From Cobetia amphilecti (GTDB taxonomy: Bacteria > Pseudomonadota > Gammaproteobacteria > Pseudomonadales > Halomonadaceae), in contig NZ_CP084115.1 in the NCBI RefSeq assembly GCF_020217465.1, positions 3,658,001 to 3,722,000 of the forward strand: a DNA stretch of 64,000 nucleotides. The letters are read 5' to 3'. The position numbers and the translations under genes are program-made. A model generated the notes under the pieces. That model had not been told where the DNA came from and searched no databases. It worked only from the letters and a program-made list of their open reading frames with translations. Positions 47,051 to 57,933 of the stretch are shown here, piece by piece (the stretch's first letter is position 1; each line of letters begins with the position of its first letter).

Positions 47051-47386
47051 ATGAGTGATATTCTCAACCGTCTGTCAGTGGTACTGGCAGAACGGCGCGA
47101 CGCTGACCCGACCTCCTCCTATGTCGCGAGCCTGCATCACAAGGGCCTCAACAAGGTACTGGAGAAGATTGGCGAAGAGGCGACCGAAACCGTACTGGCC
47201 GCCAAGGATTTCGCTCACGACGACGTGGACTCGCAGCGTGCCGTGATCGGTGAGACCGCTGACCTGTGGTTCCATTCACTGGTCATGCTGTCGCACCTGG
47301 GGCTGGATCATCAGGAAGTGCTGGATGAGCTGGCACGCCGCTTCGGTGTTTCCGGCCATGATGAAAAGGCCGCTCGCGGCCAGTGA
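47051..47386 (+). CDS. hisE: Phosphoribosyl-ATP pyrophosphatase HisE
   Basis: Second step of histidine synthesis, hydrolysing phosphoribosyl-ATP to phosphoribosyl-AMP. The 111-residue MazG-like protein contains [31 protein letters not shown] and [13 protein letters not shown]. In Pseudomonas hisI lies between ubiB and hisE; here the 200-nt gap (46850-47050) contains no hisI. Confidence 0.96.
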   Translation: MSDILNRLSVVLAERRDADPTSSYVASLHHKGLNKVLEKIGEEATETVLAAKDFAHDDVDSQRAVIGETADLWFHSLVMLSHLGLDHQEVLDELARRFGVSGHDEKAARGQ

Positions 47387-47495
47387 AGGACCCGTATTCT
47401 TCCGGCGCAAGTCGGCTTTCCGGCAGCGGTGCCAGCACCCTGCAAGTCTCAAGGCCCAATGACCCGGTGTCAGCGGCCCAAATGGAGAATTTCCC

Positions 47496-47750
47496 ATGTT
47501 AGGTGGCATCAGTATCTGGCAGCTTCTCATCGTGCTCGGCATCATCATCCTGATCTTCGGGACCAAGAAGCTGCGCAACGTCGGCTCTGATCTCGGCGGT
47601 GCCGTGAAGGGCTTCAAGGGCGCGATGAAGGAAGAAGAGAAGAAGAGCGACGAGCCGACTGCCCAGCAGAAGGTCGCGCATGAGGAAAAGCGTGGCGACA
47701 CCATCGATGTCGAGGCCGAGAGCCGCGATACCGCTGACAAGCGCTCGTAA
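47496..47750 (+). CDS. tatA: Sec-independent translocase subunit TatA
   Basis: Forms the translocation assembly of the twin-arginine pathway. The 84-residue protein has an N-terminal membrane helix (residues 5-20, [18 protein letters not shown]), the [21 protein letters not shown] amphipathic helix and an acidic tail. GGAGA precedes the ATG by 7 nt. Confidence 0.97.
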   Translation: MLGGISIWQLLIVLGIIILIFGTKKLRNVGSDLGGAVKGFKGAMKEEEKKSDEPTAQQKVAHEEKRGDTIDVEAESRDTADKRS

Positions 47751-47755
47751 CCCGC

Positions 47756-48154
47756 ATGTTCGATATCGGCTTTTTTGAACTGGCATTGATCGCGCTGCTG
47801 GCGCTGATCGTGCTCGGCCCGGAGCGTCTGCCCCGGGCCGCCCGCACTGCGGGTCTGTGGCTGGGACGCATCAAGCGCAGTGTCTCGGGCATTCAGCAGG
47901 AAATCAGTGCCCAGCTGGAAGCCGAGGAACTGCGTCAGACGCTCAACGAGCAGAAGAAGCAGCTCGATGAGACGCTCGCTCATGCGCGCAACGAGGCACG
48001 CGATGTCGAGCGCGGCATCACCGAGTCCAGCACGTCCCGCGATGCAGGCGCCTCCGGCGCCGAGACCAGCCCCCGCCCTGCCGAGAATGGTGCGCCGGCC
48101 ACCGAGCCGAGCACTGCTTCCGACACCCGTGAATCACGAGAGCCACGTTCCTGA
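47756..48154 (+). CDS. tatB: Sec-independent translocase subunit TatB
   Basis: Receptor-complex partner of TatC that contacts Tat signal peptides. The 132-residue protein begins MFDIGFFELALIALLALIVLGPERLPRAARTAG, with Glu8 and the GPERLP hinge conserved, then a long helical region and a disordered Ser/Ala/Glu-rich tail. Its stop overlaps the tatC start by one base. Confidence 0.97.
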   Translation: MFDIGFFELALIALLALIVLGPERLPRAARTAGLWLGRIKRSVSGIQQEISAQLEAEELRQTLNEQKKQLDETLAHARNEARDVERGITESSTSRDAGASGAETSPRPAENGAPATEPSTASDTRESREPRS

Positions 48155-48945
48155 TGAGTGATCCACATGCCTCACCGTCAGGTGGTCAGGGCGACGCCGC
48201 ACATGCGCCGCTCATCGAGCACCTGATCGAGCTACGCTCGCGCTTGCTGCGCGCCACCCTGGTGGTGCTGGTGGTTTTCGCCGCGCTGTACGGCTTCTCC
48301 AACCAGATCTATCTGTATGTCGCCGAACCGCTGATGGCATTGCTGCCACCGGGTTCGCAGATGATCGCCACCGAAGTGGCCTCGCCCTTCCTGGCGCCCT
48401 TCAAGCTGACATTGGTGGTGGCGCTGTTCCTGGCGATTCCCGCCGTGCTCTATCAGGCCTGGGCGTTCATCGCGCCGGGCCTCTATGAGAACGAGAAGGC
48501 GTTGGCCCTGCCGCTGCTGGCCTCCAGCATCCTGCTGTTCTATGCCGGTGCGGCCTTCGCCTACTACGTGGTGTTCCCGCTGCTGTTCCAGTTCTTCACC
48601 ACCACGGGCCCCGAGAATGTGGCGATCATGACGGACATCAATCAGTACCTGAATTTTGTCCTCAAGCTGTTCTTCGCCTTCGGGGTCGCCTTCGAGATTC
48701 CCATCGCCACCTTCCTGCTGATCTGGACCGGTGCGACCACGGTAGAGGCACTGAGCAAGAAGCGCCCCTATATCGTGATCGCCTGCTTCGTGGTCGGCAT
48801 GCTGCTGACACCGCCGGACGTGATCTCGCAGTCGCTGCTGGCGATCCCGATGTGGCTGCTGTTCGAGGTCGGCATTCTGGCCTCGCGCCTCTTCAAGCGC
48901 CGGCGTGCGGCCTCAGACGATGAGGCATCGCAGGACACGCCCTGA
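48154..48945 (+). CDS. tatC: Sec-independent translocase subunit TatC
   Basis: Six-helix inner-membrane protein that recognises the twin-arginine motif. The 263-residue product has the conserved cytoplasmic start PLIEHLIELRSRLLR, six hydrophobic segments, the FYAGAAFAYYVVFPLLFQFF region and the LTPPDVISQ loop. The Tat-dependent PhoX is encoded 5 kb away in this window. Confidence 0.97.
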   Translation: MSDPHASPSGGQGDAAHAPLIEHLIELRSRLLRATLVVLVVFAALYGFSNQIYLYVAEPLMALLPPGSQMIATEVASPFLAPFKLTLVVALFLAIPAVLYQAWAFIAPGLYENEKALALPLLASSILLFYAGAAFAYYVVFPLLFQFFTTTGPENVAIMTDINQYLNFVLKLFFAFGVAFEIPIATFLLIWTGATTVEALSKKRPYIVIACFVVGMLLTPPDVISQSLLAIPMWLLFEVGILASRLFKRRRAASDDEASQDTP

Positions 48946-48985
48946 ACGAGGCTGCCAGTAGTCGGGCATCAGAATCAGAGCATCA

Positions 48986-49027
48986 AAACAGAAAGCCCCG
49001 CCGAGTCACCGGCGGGGCTTTCTGTTT
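48986..49027. terminator. Bidirectional terminator between tatC and elbB
   Basis: A perfect 17-bp stem (48986-49002 with 49011-49027) with CTTTCTGTTT on the plus strand and its mirror on the minus strand, serving both converging genes. Confidence 0.9.
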
Positions 49028-49104
49028 CTGGGGGCTTTGTGTTTCCAGGGAACTTGCTCACACCAGCCACGTGCTATCACGCCAGACGCACAGGCGTGTC
49101 GAGA

Positions 49105-49791
49105 TCAGTCCTGCTCGGCGGCACGCGCCTTGTCGTCCTCGATCCAGCTATCGATGCGCTCGACCAGCTTGAAGATGCCCTGGGCCGCTTCGCTGATGCG
49201 CTCCGCCAGCAGGTAGGCCGGGGTGGTGACGACACGGTTGGCGGCGTCGACGACGATGTCCGTCACCTCGCAGCTCTTGTGCAGGCCGCCCTGGGCGCTG
49301 ATCGCCCCGGAGACACTGGCATCGTTGCCGATGGTGACCGAGATGCCCTCCCCCAGCAGCTTGGGCACCATCACCGGCGCGATGCACATCACGCCGATCG
49401 GCTTGCCGGCCGCGTGGAAGGGCTGCACCGCGTCCTGCAGGCCCGCGACGAGCTCGAGGTCCTCACCCTTGACGGCAAAGTCACACAGATTCTTGGCGGC
49501 GCCGAAGCCACCGGGCAGGATCAGTGCATCGAAGTCGTCCGCTGACAGCTCTTCCAGCGGGCGCACCTTGCCACGTGCCAGACGCGCGGACTCGACCAGC
49601 ACGTTGCGGGTCTCCTTCATCTCGTCGCCAGTGCCGTGATTGATCACGTGGTGCTGCGCGACATCCGGTGCAAAGCACTCATAGGCAATGCCCAGCTGAT
49701 CGAGACGCAGCAGCGTCAGGGTAGTTTCATAGATCTCGGAGCCATCAAAGACACCGCAACCGGAAAGGATCAGGGCTACCTGCTTGGTCAT
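49105..49791 (-). CDS. elbB: Isoprenoid biosynthesis protein/glyoxalase ElbB
   Basis: DJ-1/PfpI-superfamily protein with reported glyoxalase activity. The 228-residue protein matches ElbB: ILSGCGVFDGSEIYETTLTLL, ALILPGGFGAAKNLCDFAVKG and the nucleophile elbow region GVMCIAPVMVPKLLG, which holds the candidate catalytic Cys. It is convergent with tatC and divergent from hemB. Confidence 0.93.
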   Translation of the reverse strand: MTKQVALILSGCGVFDGSEIYETTLTLLRLDQLGIAYECFAPDVAQHHVINHGTGDEMKETRNVLVESARLARGKVRPLEELSADDFDALILPGGFGAAKNLCDFAVKGEDLELVAGLQDAVQPFHAAGKPIGVMCIAPVMVPKLLGEGISVTIGNDASVSGAISAQGGLHKSCEVTDIVVDAANRVVTTPAYLLAERISEAAQGIFKLVERIDSWIEDDKARAAEQD

Positions 49792-51476
<1,685 letters not shown>

Positions 51477-51524
51477 CAACCCCGGCCATTGCGGATGCGG
51501 CTGACCGGGATCATGGAGTTGATG

Positions 51525-53810
51525 ATGGAACAGACGCCCAAGCAAGACACCGACAACAACACGGCGACCCTGCCGGAAGTCGCTGACAGTCGCGACAAGG
51601 ATGCTGCCCCCAAGGCAGCATCCACCCCACGGGAAGGCGAGATCGAGCTGGCGGCGGATGAGCCGCCGGCTCAGGAACCGCTGCCCCTGCGCGTCAACCG
51701 GACGCGTACCGGTATCCATGCCAAGGCCACCCCCTCCCCCGAGGCTGATCTCGCTGATCCGGCGCTGTACTTCAATCGCGAGCTGTCCAACCTGCAGTTC
51801 AACATCCGCGTACTCGAGCAGGCCAAGGATACCTCGCATCCGCTGCTCAACCGCTTGATGTTCCTGCTGATCTTCACGTCCAACATGGACGAGTTCTTCG
51901 AGATTCGCGTGGCGGGTCTCAAGCATCAGATCGCCTTCGATCGCACCGACCCCGGCTGTGACGGCATGCTGCCGAGCAAGGTGCTCGATGAGGTCTCCCG
52001 CATCACGCATGAGCAGGTCGAACGCCAGTACCGCATGCTCAACGAGGACCTGATCCCCGCGCTGGAAGAGCAGCACATCCGCTTCCGTCGCCGCAATCAG
52101 TGGAACGATGCCCAGAAGGCCTGGGTGCGCGATTACTTCGAGGAAGAGATCCAGCCGGTCATCAGCCCGATCGGTCTCGACCCGTCGCACCCGTTCCCGC
52201 GCCTGGTCAACAAGAGCCTCAACTTCATCGTCGAGCTGGAAGGCAAGGATGCCTTCGGTCGTGAAGGTGGCCTGGCCATCCTGCCGGCCCCGCGCTCGCT
52301 GCCGCGTCTGATCCGCATCCCGGATGGCCTCGTCGAGCAGGGGTACACCGAATACGTCTTCCTGTCCTCGATGATTCACGCTCACGCCCAGGAGCTGTTC
52401 CCGGGCATGAAGATCAAGGGCTGCTATCAGTTCCGCCTGACCCGCAACGCCGATCTCTCGGTGGATGCCGAGGATGTCTCCGACCTGGCTTCCGCGCTGC
52501 GTGGCGAGCTGCTGGCACGCCGCTACGGCGACGGGGTGCGTCTCGAGGTGGCCGACAACTGCCCGGAAGCCCTCTACACCTTCCTGCTCAAGCAGTTCGA
52601 TCTGGAAACGCGCGACCTCTATCAGGTCAAGGGCCCGGTCAACCTCAACCGCCTGATGGAAGTCATCGGCGACGTCGGCCGCGAGGACCTGCTCTACGCC
52701 CCGTTCACTCCGGGCATCCCCAAGGCACTCAAGGGCGACAACAGCCTGTTCGATGCGATCCGTCGCGAGGACATCCTGCTGCATCACCCCTTCCAGTCCT
52801 TCTCCCCGGTCGAGAACCTGCTCGCCGAGGCGGCGCGTGACCCGAACGTGCTGGCCATCAAGCAGACCCTCTATCGCACCGGCGCCGACTCCAACATCGT
52901 CTCCTCGCTGGTGGAAGCCGCACGTCAGGGCAAGGAGATCACCGTGGTGATCGAGCTGCGGGCGCGCTTCGATGAGGCCGACAACCTGCAGCTGGCCTCA
53001 CGCCTGCAGGAAGCCGGCGCCATCGTCATCTACGGCGTGATGGCCTACAAGACCCACGCCAAGATGCTGCATATCGTGCGACGTGAACACGGCGAGCTGC
53101 GTCACTACGCGCACCTGGGCACCGGTAACTACCATGCCAAGACGGCGCGTCTGTATACCGATTACAGCCTGCTGACCGCCAACGAGACACTTTGCGAGGA
53201 CGTCCACAAGGTCTTCCAGCAACTGACCGGCATGGGCAAGCAGCGCAATATCGAGAAGCTGCTGCACGCGCCCTTCACGCTGCATGAGCGCATGGTGGAG
53301 ATGATCGACCGTGAAGCGCGCAACGCCGAGAAAGGCAAGCGCGCCCACATCATCATCAAATGCAATTCACTGACCGAGCCCAAGCTGATTCGCGCCCTCT
53401 ACCGCGCCTCGCGGGCTGGCGTGCAGTGTGACCTGATCATCCGCGGCGTCTGCTGTCTGCGCCCGGGCGTGCCGGGGATTTCCGACAACATCCGCGTACG
53501 CTCGGTGATCGGTCGCTTCCTCGAGCACACGCGCACCTTCCACTTCCACAATGCCGGTCAGCCGGAGACCTGGTGCTCCAGCGCGGATTACATGGAGCGC
53601 AACATGTTCCACCGCGTCGAGACCTGCTTCCCGCTGCTCGACAAGAAGCTGGCCCAGCGTATCCGCAAGGACCTGGACACCTATCTGGTCGACAACTGCC
53701 AGAGCTGGCGTCTGGAAAGCGATGGCCACTACACCCAGCTGGATGCCGGCGACGCGGAACCGATCAGCGTGCAGGAAACCCTGCTGTTCGCCTACGCCGC
53801 CAAGGCCTGA
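51525..53810 (+). CDS. ppk1: Polyphosphate kinase 1
   Basis: Polymerises the ATP gamma-phosphate into polyphosphate. The ATG at 51525 has GGAG 6 nt upstream and gives 761 residues; ATGs at 51513 and 51522 are alternatives. A 70-residue disordered N-terminal extension precedes the canonical start (ALYFNRELSNLQFNIRVLEQA). The autophosphorylated histidine lies in YKTHAKM (about residue 510), followed by HLGTGNYHAKTARLYTDYSLLT. hemB-ppk adjacency is conserved in Pseudomonas. Confidence 0.96.
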   Translation: MEQTPKQDTDNNTATLPEVADSRDKDAAPKAASTPREGEIELAADEPPAQEPLPLRVNRTRTGIHAKATPSPEADLADPALYFNRELSNLQFNIRVLEQAKDTSHPLLNRLMFLLIFTSNMDEFFEIRVAGLKHQIAFDRTDPGCDGMLPSKVLDEVSRITHEQVERQYRMLNEDLIPALEEQHIRFRRRNQWNDAQKAWVRDYFEEEIQPVISPIGLDPSHPFPRLVNKSLNFIVELEGKDAFGREGGLAILPAPRSLPRLIRIPDGLVEQGYTEYVFLSSMIHAHAQELFPGMKIKGCYQFRLTRNADLSVDAEDVSDLASALRGELLARRYGDGVRLEVADNCPEALYTFLLKQFDLETRDLYQVKGPVNLNRLMEVIGDVGREDLLYAPFTPGIPKALKGDNSLFDAIRREDILLHHPFQSFSPVENLLAEAARDPNVLAIKQTLYRTGADSNIVSSLVEAARQGKEITVVIELRARFDEADNLQLASRLQEAGAIVIYGVMAYKTHAKMLHIVRREHGELRHYAHLGTGNYHAKTARLYTDYSLLTANETLCEDVHKVFQQLTGMGKQRNIEKLLHAPFTLHERMVEMIDREARNAEKGKRAHIIIKCNSLTEPKLIRALYRASRAGVQCDLIIRGVCCLRPGVPGISDNIRVRSVIGRFLEHTRTFHFHNAGQPETWCSSADYMERNMFHRVETCFPLLDKKLAQRIRKDLDTYLVDNCQSWRLESDGHYTQLDAGDAEPISVQETLLFAYAAKA

Positions 53811-53854
53811 TCGCGCTCGACGAGGTCAGGACAGAACAAAGCTCATGAACTCTC

Positions 53855-53878
53855 GGCCCTCACGCTTGCGTGGGGGCC
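53855..53878 (+). terminator. ppk1 terminator-like hairpin
   Basis: An 11-bp stem with one mismatch (53855-53865 with 53868-53878), 45 nt after ppk1, followed by GTTGTCGTTGG. Confidence 0.5.
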
Positions 53879-53952
53879 GTTGTCGTTGGTCCTCTCCTTT
53901 CTTTTGACAGACGAGCGCCCTCAAGCGAAGCGGGGCCAGGTTCAGGCGTATG

Positions 53953-53984
53953 AAAAAGCCCCCGTATCATCGATACGGGGGCTT
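53953..53984 (-). terminator. phoX terminator
   Basis: A perfect 11-bp stem (53958-53968 with 53972-53982) followed on the minus strand by CTTTTT, 30 nt after the phoX stop. Confidence 0.9.
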
Positions 53985-54012
53985 CGCGTTCACACCTGAC
54001 GCGCGGCTTTCA

Positions 54013-56154
54013 TCAGACGCCGATCTGGCCGCCATCTTCGCGCTGGATGACCACGGTCGCGGCGCGGGCACGCACGCTGCCATCGGTCTCGGCGGTGGCA
54101 TCATCGCTCTGCGGCCAGTTGGCCGGGTGCTGGATGTTGATGAACATCGCGGTCTTGTCCGGGGTGGTGAAGATCCCGGTGACTTCACAGCCGTTCGGGC
54201 CCACCGCGAAGCGCTTGAGCTGCGCCTGGTTGTCGGCACCGATCACGGCCGCGTCTCCCTCGGCCTGCTCGAGACCTGCCGGCACGACCGCCAGCAGCTG
54301 GTCATTGGTGACCTCGGTGATGCCTTCGTAGCCGTTGTCTGTCTGGATCCACAGGATGCTGTCCTGTCCTTCGCGGCCATCGAAGTAGAGGCCATCGGGA
54401 CTGGCGAACTCGTTCATCTCGGTCAGGCCGGACAGGTTGTCGGCATCGCTGGCCGCTGCGCCGAACACGAAGATCTCCCAATCGAAGGCCTTGTGATCGC
54501 CCGCTTCACGCCAGCGGATGATCTGACCCGCTTCGTTGTTGCCACGCGGATTGGCCGCGTTGGTTGGCGCCGTCTTGTAACCGACACCCGGCTCCTCGAT
54601 GGCGGTGCCATCGTTGGTGAAGGCGGCGTCAGTGCCTTCCTCGGTGCGCTTGGAGTTGTTGGTCAGCGTCATGTAGACCTCACCGGACACCGGGTCCACC
54701 GCGCCCCACTCCGGGCGGTCCATCGGGGTCGCGCCCATCAGGTCAGCCGCATCGGTGGTGTGGATGATGATGCCAGCCAGGTCATCGGCCGCCAGCCCCA
54801 GTGCTTCGGCCAGGGTGCGGCCATCCTTGGTCACGGCGTCCGGCGTCAGCTTGAGCCACGTGCCGGTGCCATCGGCGGAGAACTGGGCGACATACAGCGT
54901 GCCCTTGTCCAGGTACTTGTCGCCGATCGCCAGGCGGTCCTTGAAGTCACCGGCGCCACGGGCATCAGCGGCGTCCCACTTGGCGTCCGACACGAACTTG
55001 TAGATGTACTCGTTGCGCGAATCGTGACCGGAGTAGAAGACCACCGGCTCACCCTCGACCAGCTTGCCCGGCCAGCAACCTTCGTGACGGAAGCGGCCCA
55101 GCGCGGTGCGCTTGATGGCCTGCTCGCCGGTGTAGGGGTCGATCTCGACGATATAGCCGAAGGTGCGCGGTTCGTTGCGGTAATCCTTGTCGGCGCTGTC
55201 TGCCGTCGGCGTGTTGTCGAAACGCGCGAACTCGCCATCGACTTCACTGGCATCTCCGGCGGCGGTTTCCCAGCCATAGCGGCCACGCTCGGTCTCGATG
55301 CCGATGCGGTTGTCATCGAGCTGACGATCGCTGCGCTTGACGAAGTAACCCGGCCAGTTCTCTTCACAGGTCAGGTAGGTGCCCCACGGGGTGTAGCCGT
55401 TGGCGCAGTTGTTGTTGGTACCACGGGTGCGCATGCCATCCGGCGAGAAGGCCGTCTTGACGTAATCGCTGCCCGCTACCGGGCCGCTCAGCTTCATTTC
55501 GCTGGCGCTGGTGTAGCGGCGGTTGTAGCGCGAATCGCCCACCACTTCCCACTTGCCGTTGCTGGCCTTCTTGACCTCGACGATGGTCACGCCATGGGCA
55601 TTGATCTCGGTGCGCACTTCATCGGCCGGACGCTTGCCGGAATCCGCATTGGTCGCGCCGCCCTTGGGTGCCCACAGCGCATCCTGATCGATGTATTCGT
55701 TGTTCATGACCAGCAGGAAGTTGCTGGAGGCCGTGTCGTCGCTCAAGGCGAAGTTGTGCATGCCATCGTGATGCATGCCGACGGTGTTGAGCTGGATCTC
55801 CGGCGTCATCGCCAAATCCTTGCTCCACTTGGGTGCCTTGGCATTGAGCGGCGTGCCCCACGGCGCCAGCACCTGTGCGGTATACCCCTTGGGAACCACG
55901 ACTGCATCCGTGCGTGACCCCTTGATCGATTCGAAGGCCAGTGCCAGAGTCGTCTTCTCACCCGCAGCGTTGCTGGCGGCGTTGGCCGTGGTGCTCAGCC
56001 CCGCAAGACCGAAACCACCCAGCATGCTGGCAGCCGCCATGCCCAGGCCGCCCTGCAGGACACGACGACGCGAGATGTGTCGTTCGATGACGGATGAGAA
56101 CGTCTCGTTGCTGCTGGGATTAAGCAGGCGATGGTCTTCGATTTCCTTGCTCAT
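54013..56154 (-). CDS. phoX: PhoX-family alkaline phosphatase, Tat-exported
   Basis: Periplasmic or extracellular phosphatase of the PhoX (DUF839) family, which uses iron and calcium and releases phosphate from organic esters. The 713-residue protein has a twin-arginine signal SRRRVLQ (residues 28-34) and a hydrophobic stretch ending near TTANA (about 58). Family motifs include GYTAQVLAPWGTPL, HHDGMHNFA, VMNNEYID, YTPWGTYLTCEENWPGYF, FVSDAKWDA, DRPEWGAVDP and NIQHPANWP. A GGGGAAGCG-type site precedes the ATG. A Pho-box-like site lies 92 nt upstream. Confidence 0.93.
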   Translation of the reverse strand: MSKEIEDHRLLNPSSNETFSSVIERHISRRRVLQGGLGMAAASMLGGFGLAGLSTTANAASNAAGEKTTLALAFESIKGSRTDAVVVPKGYTAQVLAPWGTPLNAKAPKWSKDLAMTPEIQLNTVGMHHDGMHNFALSDDTASSNFLLVMNNEYIDQDALWAPKGGATNADSGKRPADEVRTEINAHGVTIVEVKKASNGKWEVVGDSRYNRRYTSASEMKLSGPVAGSDYVKTAFSPDGMRTRGTNNNCANGYTPWGTYLTCEENWPGYFVKRSDRQLDDNRIGIETERGRYGWETAAGDASEVDGEFARFDNTPTADSADKDYRNEPRTFGYIVEIDPYTGEQAIKRTALGRFRHEGCWPGKLVEGEPVVFYSGHDSRNEYIYKFVSDAKWDAADARGAGDFKDRLAIGDKYLDKGTLYVAQFSADGTGTWLKLTPDAVTKDGRTLAEALGLAADDLAGIIIHTTDAADLMGATPMDRPEWGAVDPVSGEVYMTLTNNSKRTEEGTDAAFTNDGTAIEEPGVGYKTAPTNAANPRGNNEAGQIIRWREAGDHKAFDWEIFVFGAAASDADNLSGLTEMNEFASPDGLYFDGREGQDSILWIQTDNGYEGITEVTNDQLLAVVPAGLEQAEGDAAVIGADNQAQLKRFAVGPNGCEVTGIFTTPDKTAMFINIQHPANWPQSDDATAETDGSVRARAATVVIQREDGGQIGV

Positions 56155-56245
56155 GTCGCTTCCCCGTAGTCAGGTTTCGGGTTGTTCTGTTCAGGCACGC
56201 CCCTTGAGGGCATGCCGAAGGCAACAAGAGTGATACGCGAGCCCG

Positions 56246-56263
56246 ATGACAATTCCGTGACGA
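56246..56263 (-). promoter_or_regulatory. Pho-box-like site upstream of phoX
   Basis: On the minus strand two GTCA cores are spaced 10-11 nt apart, with the second half reading TTGTCAT, the PhoB direct-repeat layout. The first half is degenerate (11 of 18 positions match the E. coli consensus). It lies about 92 nt before phoX. Confidence 0.5.
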
Positions 56264-56288
56264 ACGGGCAACAAAGGCAAGAGACGAC

Positions 56289-56320
56289 AGCGCCCAACGG
56301 CCTTTCGACCGTTGGGCGCT
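56289..56320 (-). terminator. Hairpin downstream of the DAHP synthase gene
   Basis: A perfect 12-bp stem (56289-56300 with 56309-56320), 90 nt after the aroG stop on the minus strand. Confidence 0.55.
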
Positions 56321-56409
56321 GGGGATTTCAGGACAAGCCGACAAATTCAGCAAACATCAGGCAAGCGCGACGTCATCCTCCCATCGAGGCGCGAGTCTGG
56401 CGTTTGATC

Positions 56410-57570
56410 TCAGGCCTCGCGCAAGCGCTCGGCGGCCAGGCTCAGCAGGTGCTCGGTGGTTTCCCAGCCAAGGCATGCATCGGTGACGGACACGCCATGA
56501 CGCAGCTGGGAGAGCTTCTCCGCTGCCGGCAAGGCCTGCTTGCCTTCATTGAGGTGACTCTCGAGCATCACGCCGATCAAGGCGTCATCCCCCGCCAGGC
56601 GCTGAGAGAGCACATCCAGCATCACTTCGCTCTGGCGGCGGTGGTCCTTGCGGGAATTGGCGTGGCTGCAATCGACCATCAGACGCGGCGTCAGGCCAGC
56701 GCCTTCCAGCTCACGCCGGCAGGCGGCCACCGAGGCGGCGTCATAGTTGGGCTGGCCATGGCCGCCGCGCAGCACCACATGGGTATGCGGGTTGCCCGCG
56801 GTCTCGATCAGCGCCGGACGTCCGCTGTCATCCATGCCGAAGTGGCGATGCCCATGCGCCGCCGCCCCGATGGCCTGCACGGCGACCTCGACGCCTCCGT
56901 CAGTGCCGTTCTTGAAGCCCACCACACAGCCGAGGCCGGAGGCCATCTCGCGATGGATCTGCGACTCGGTGGTGCGGGCGCCGATGGCCGCCCAGCCGAG
57001 CAGGTCTTCCAGGTAGGCGGCGGTCAGCGGCTGCAGCAGCTCCGTCGCCACCGGCAGGCCCAGCTGGTTGATCTCGCGCATCAGCTCGCGTGCCTGACGC
57101 AGGCCGGTGGCCATGTCATCGCTGCCATCCAGATGCGGATCATAGGCCAGCCCCTTCCAGCCCACCGTGGTGCGCGGCTTCTCGACATAGACACGCATCA
57201 CCAGCTTGAGGCGATCACGTACCTGCGGCTCGATCACCGCCAGGCGCTGGGCGTACTCACGCGCGGCCTTGAGATCATGGATGGAGCACGGCCCGACCAC
57301 CACCAGCAGACGATCATCGTCGCCGGCGAGAATGGCGTTGATCTCATCGCGATGCTGGCGAATCTGGCCGGCCAGGTCGGCGTCCACCGGCAGCTGCTCG
57401 CGCAATTCGCTGGCGCTGGGCAGGGCTTCACGACTGATGCGTCCGGGTGTGGTCGGTGTCTGGGCGGCATCAGAGCGGGTCACGGTGGCGTTCTCGGCAG
57501 TCAAGGGGTCAACAGTGGCGTCGGCAGTGTGCGGGTTGGCGGTCAACACGCGTTCAAGGCTGGCGTTCAT
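56410..57570 (-). CDS. aroG: DAHP synthase, class I (AroF/G/H type)
   Basis: First enzyme of aromatic amino-acid synthesis: condenses phosphoenolpyruvate and erythrose 4-phosphate. The 386-residue protein has GPCSIHDLKAAREYAQRL (about residue 93 on), VYVEKPRTTVGWKGL, GARTTESQIHREMASGL, GFKNGTDG, LRGG, MVDCSHANSRKDH and SVTDACLGWE. An N-terminal extension of about 45 residues is unusual. CAGGAGAG precedes the ATG. Which amino acid inhibits it cannot be told by eye, so the symbol denotes the class. A leader region (57571-58120) points to attenuation. Confidence 0.93.
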   Translation of the reverse strand: MNASLERVLTANPHTADATVDPLTAENATVTRSDAAQTPTTPGRISREALPSASELREQLPVDADLAGQIRQHRDEINAILAGDDDRLLVVVGPCSIHDLKAAREYAQRLAVIEPQVRDRLKLVMRVYVEKPRTTVGWKGLAYDPHLDGSDDMATGLRQARELMREINQLGLPVATELLQPLTAAYLEDLLGWAAIGARTTESQIHREMASGLGCVVGFKNGTDGGVEVAVQAIGAAAHGHRHFGMDDSGRPALIETAGNPHTHVVLRGGHGQPNYDAASVAACRRELEGAGLTPRLMVDCSHANSRKDHRRQSEVMLDVLSQRLAGDDALIGVMLESHLNEGKQALPAAEKLSQLRHGVSVTDACLGWETTEHLLSLAAERLREA

Positions 57571-57614
57571 GGTCTTCTCTCCTGTGATGAAGCCTCGGCT
57601 CCATCACGCAATAT

Positions 57615-57782
57615 TCATTCTGACAGACAGGGACTTCGCGAATCGTCACCCCGGTGTTGCTCGCCCTGCCCCGCGGTGACAGCGGAAAGAGGCAGGACGC
57701 CGCTAAATCGCCAGCGCCAATAACCATGCACGACCCGAGCGGAGGCAAGAGAAAAGCGGGTAGTCAGGAAAGTGGTGCGCAT
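57615..57782 (-). CDS. Candidate second leader peptide (aromatic-rich small ORF) before aroG
   Basis: A 55-codon frame with a good ribosome-binding site (AGAGGA, 6 nt before the ATG at 57782) lies between the attenuator-like hairpin and aroG. It contains HGYWRWRFSG, a cluster of Tyr, two Trp and Phe resembling the YWYWF cluster of the upstream leader peptide. It ends 44 nt before the aroG ATG. It could be a real small protein, a second ribosome-sensing leader, or chance. No classical terminator follows it. Confidence 0.45.
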   Translation of the reverse strand: MRTTFLTTRFSLASARVVHGYWRWRFSGVLPLSAVTAGQGEQHRGDDSRSPCLSE

Positions 57783-57872
57783 GGTCATTCCTCTCGTCAT
57801 TCATGCTGCAATCATTGTCGGCACGTTAGGGTGACATGCCTCTCGTCATGGATTTCGCAAGGCCCGAAACGC

Positions 57873-57908
57873 AAGAACCCCCGGCCGTGGCTGCGACCGG
57901 GGGTTCTT
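57873..57908 (-). terminator. Attenuator terminator in the aroG leader
   Basis: A perfect 12-bp GC-rich stem (57873-57884 with 57897-57908) follows the leader ORF. On the minus strand it ends in GTTCTTGCGTTTC, a moderately U-rich tail. A GCAGCC in the loop could pair with GGCTGC between the two hairpins (about 57918-57924), which would provide an alternative fold. Confidence 0.7.
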
Positions 57909-57933
57909 CAAGGTGGTGGCAGCCCGTACGAGA

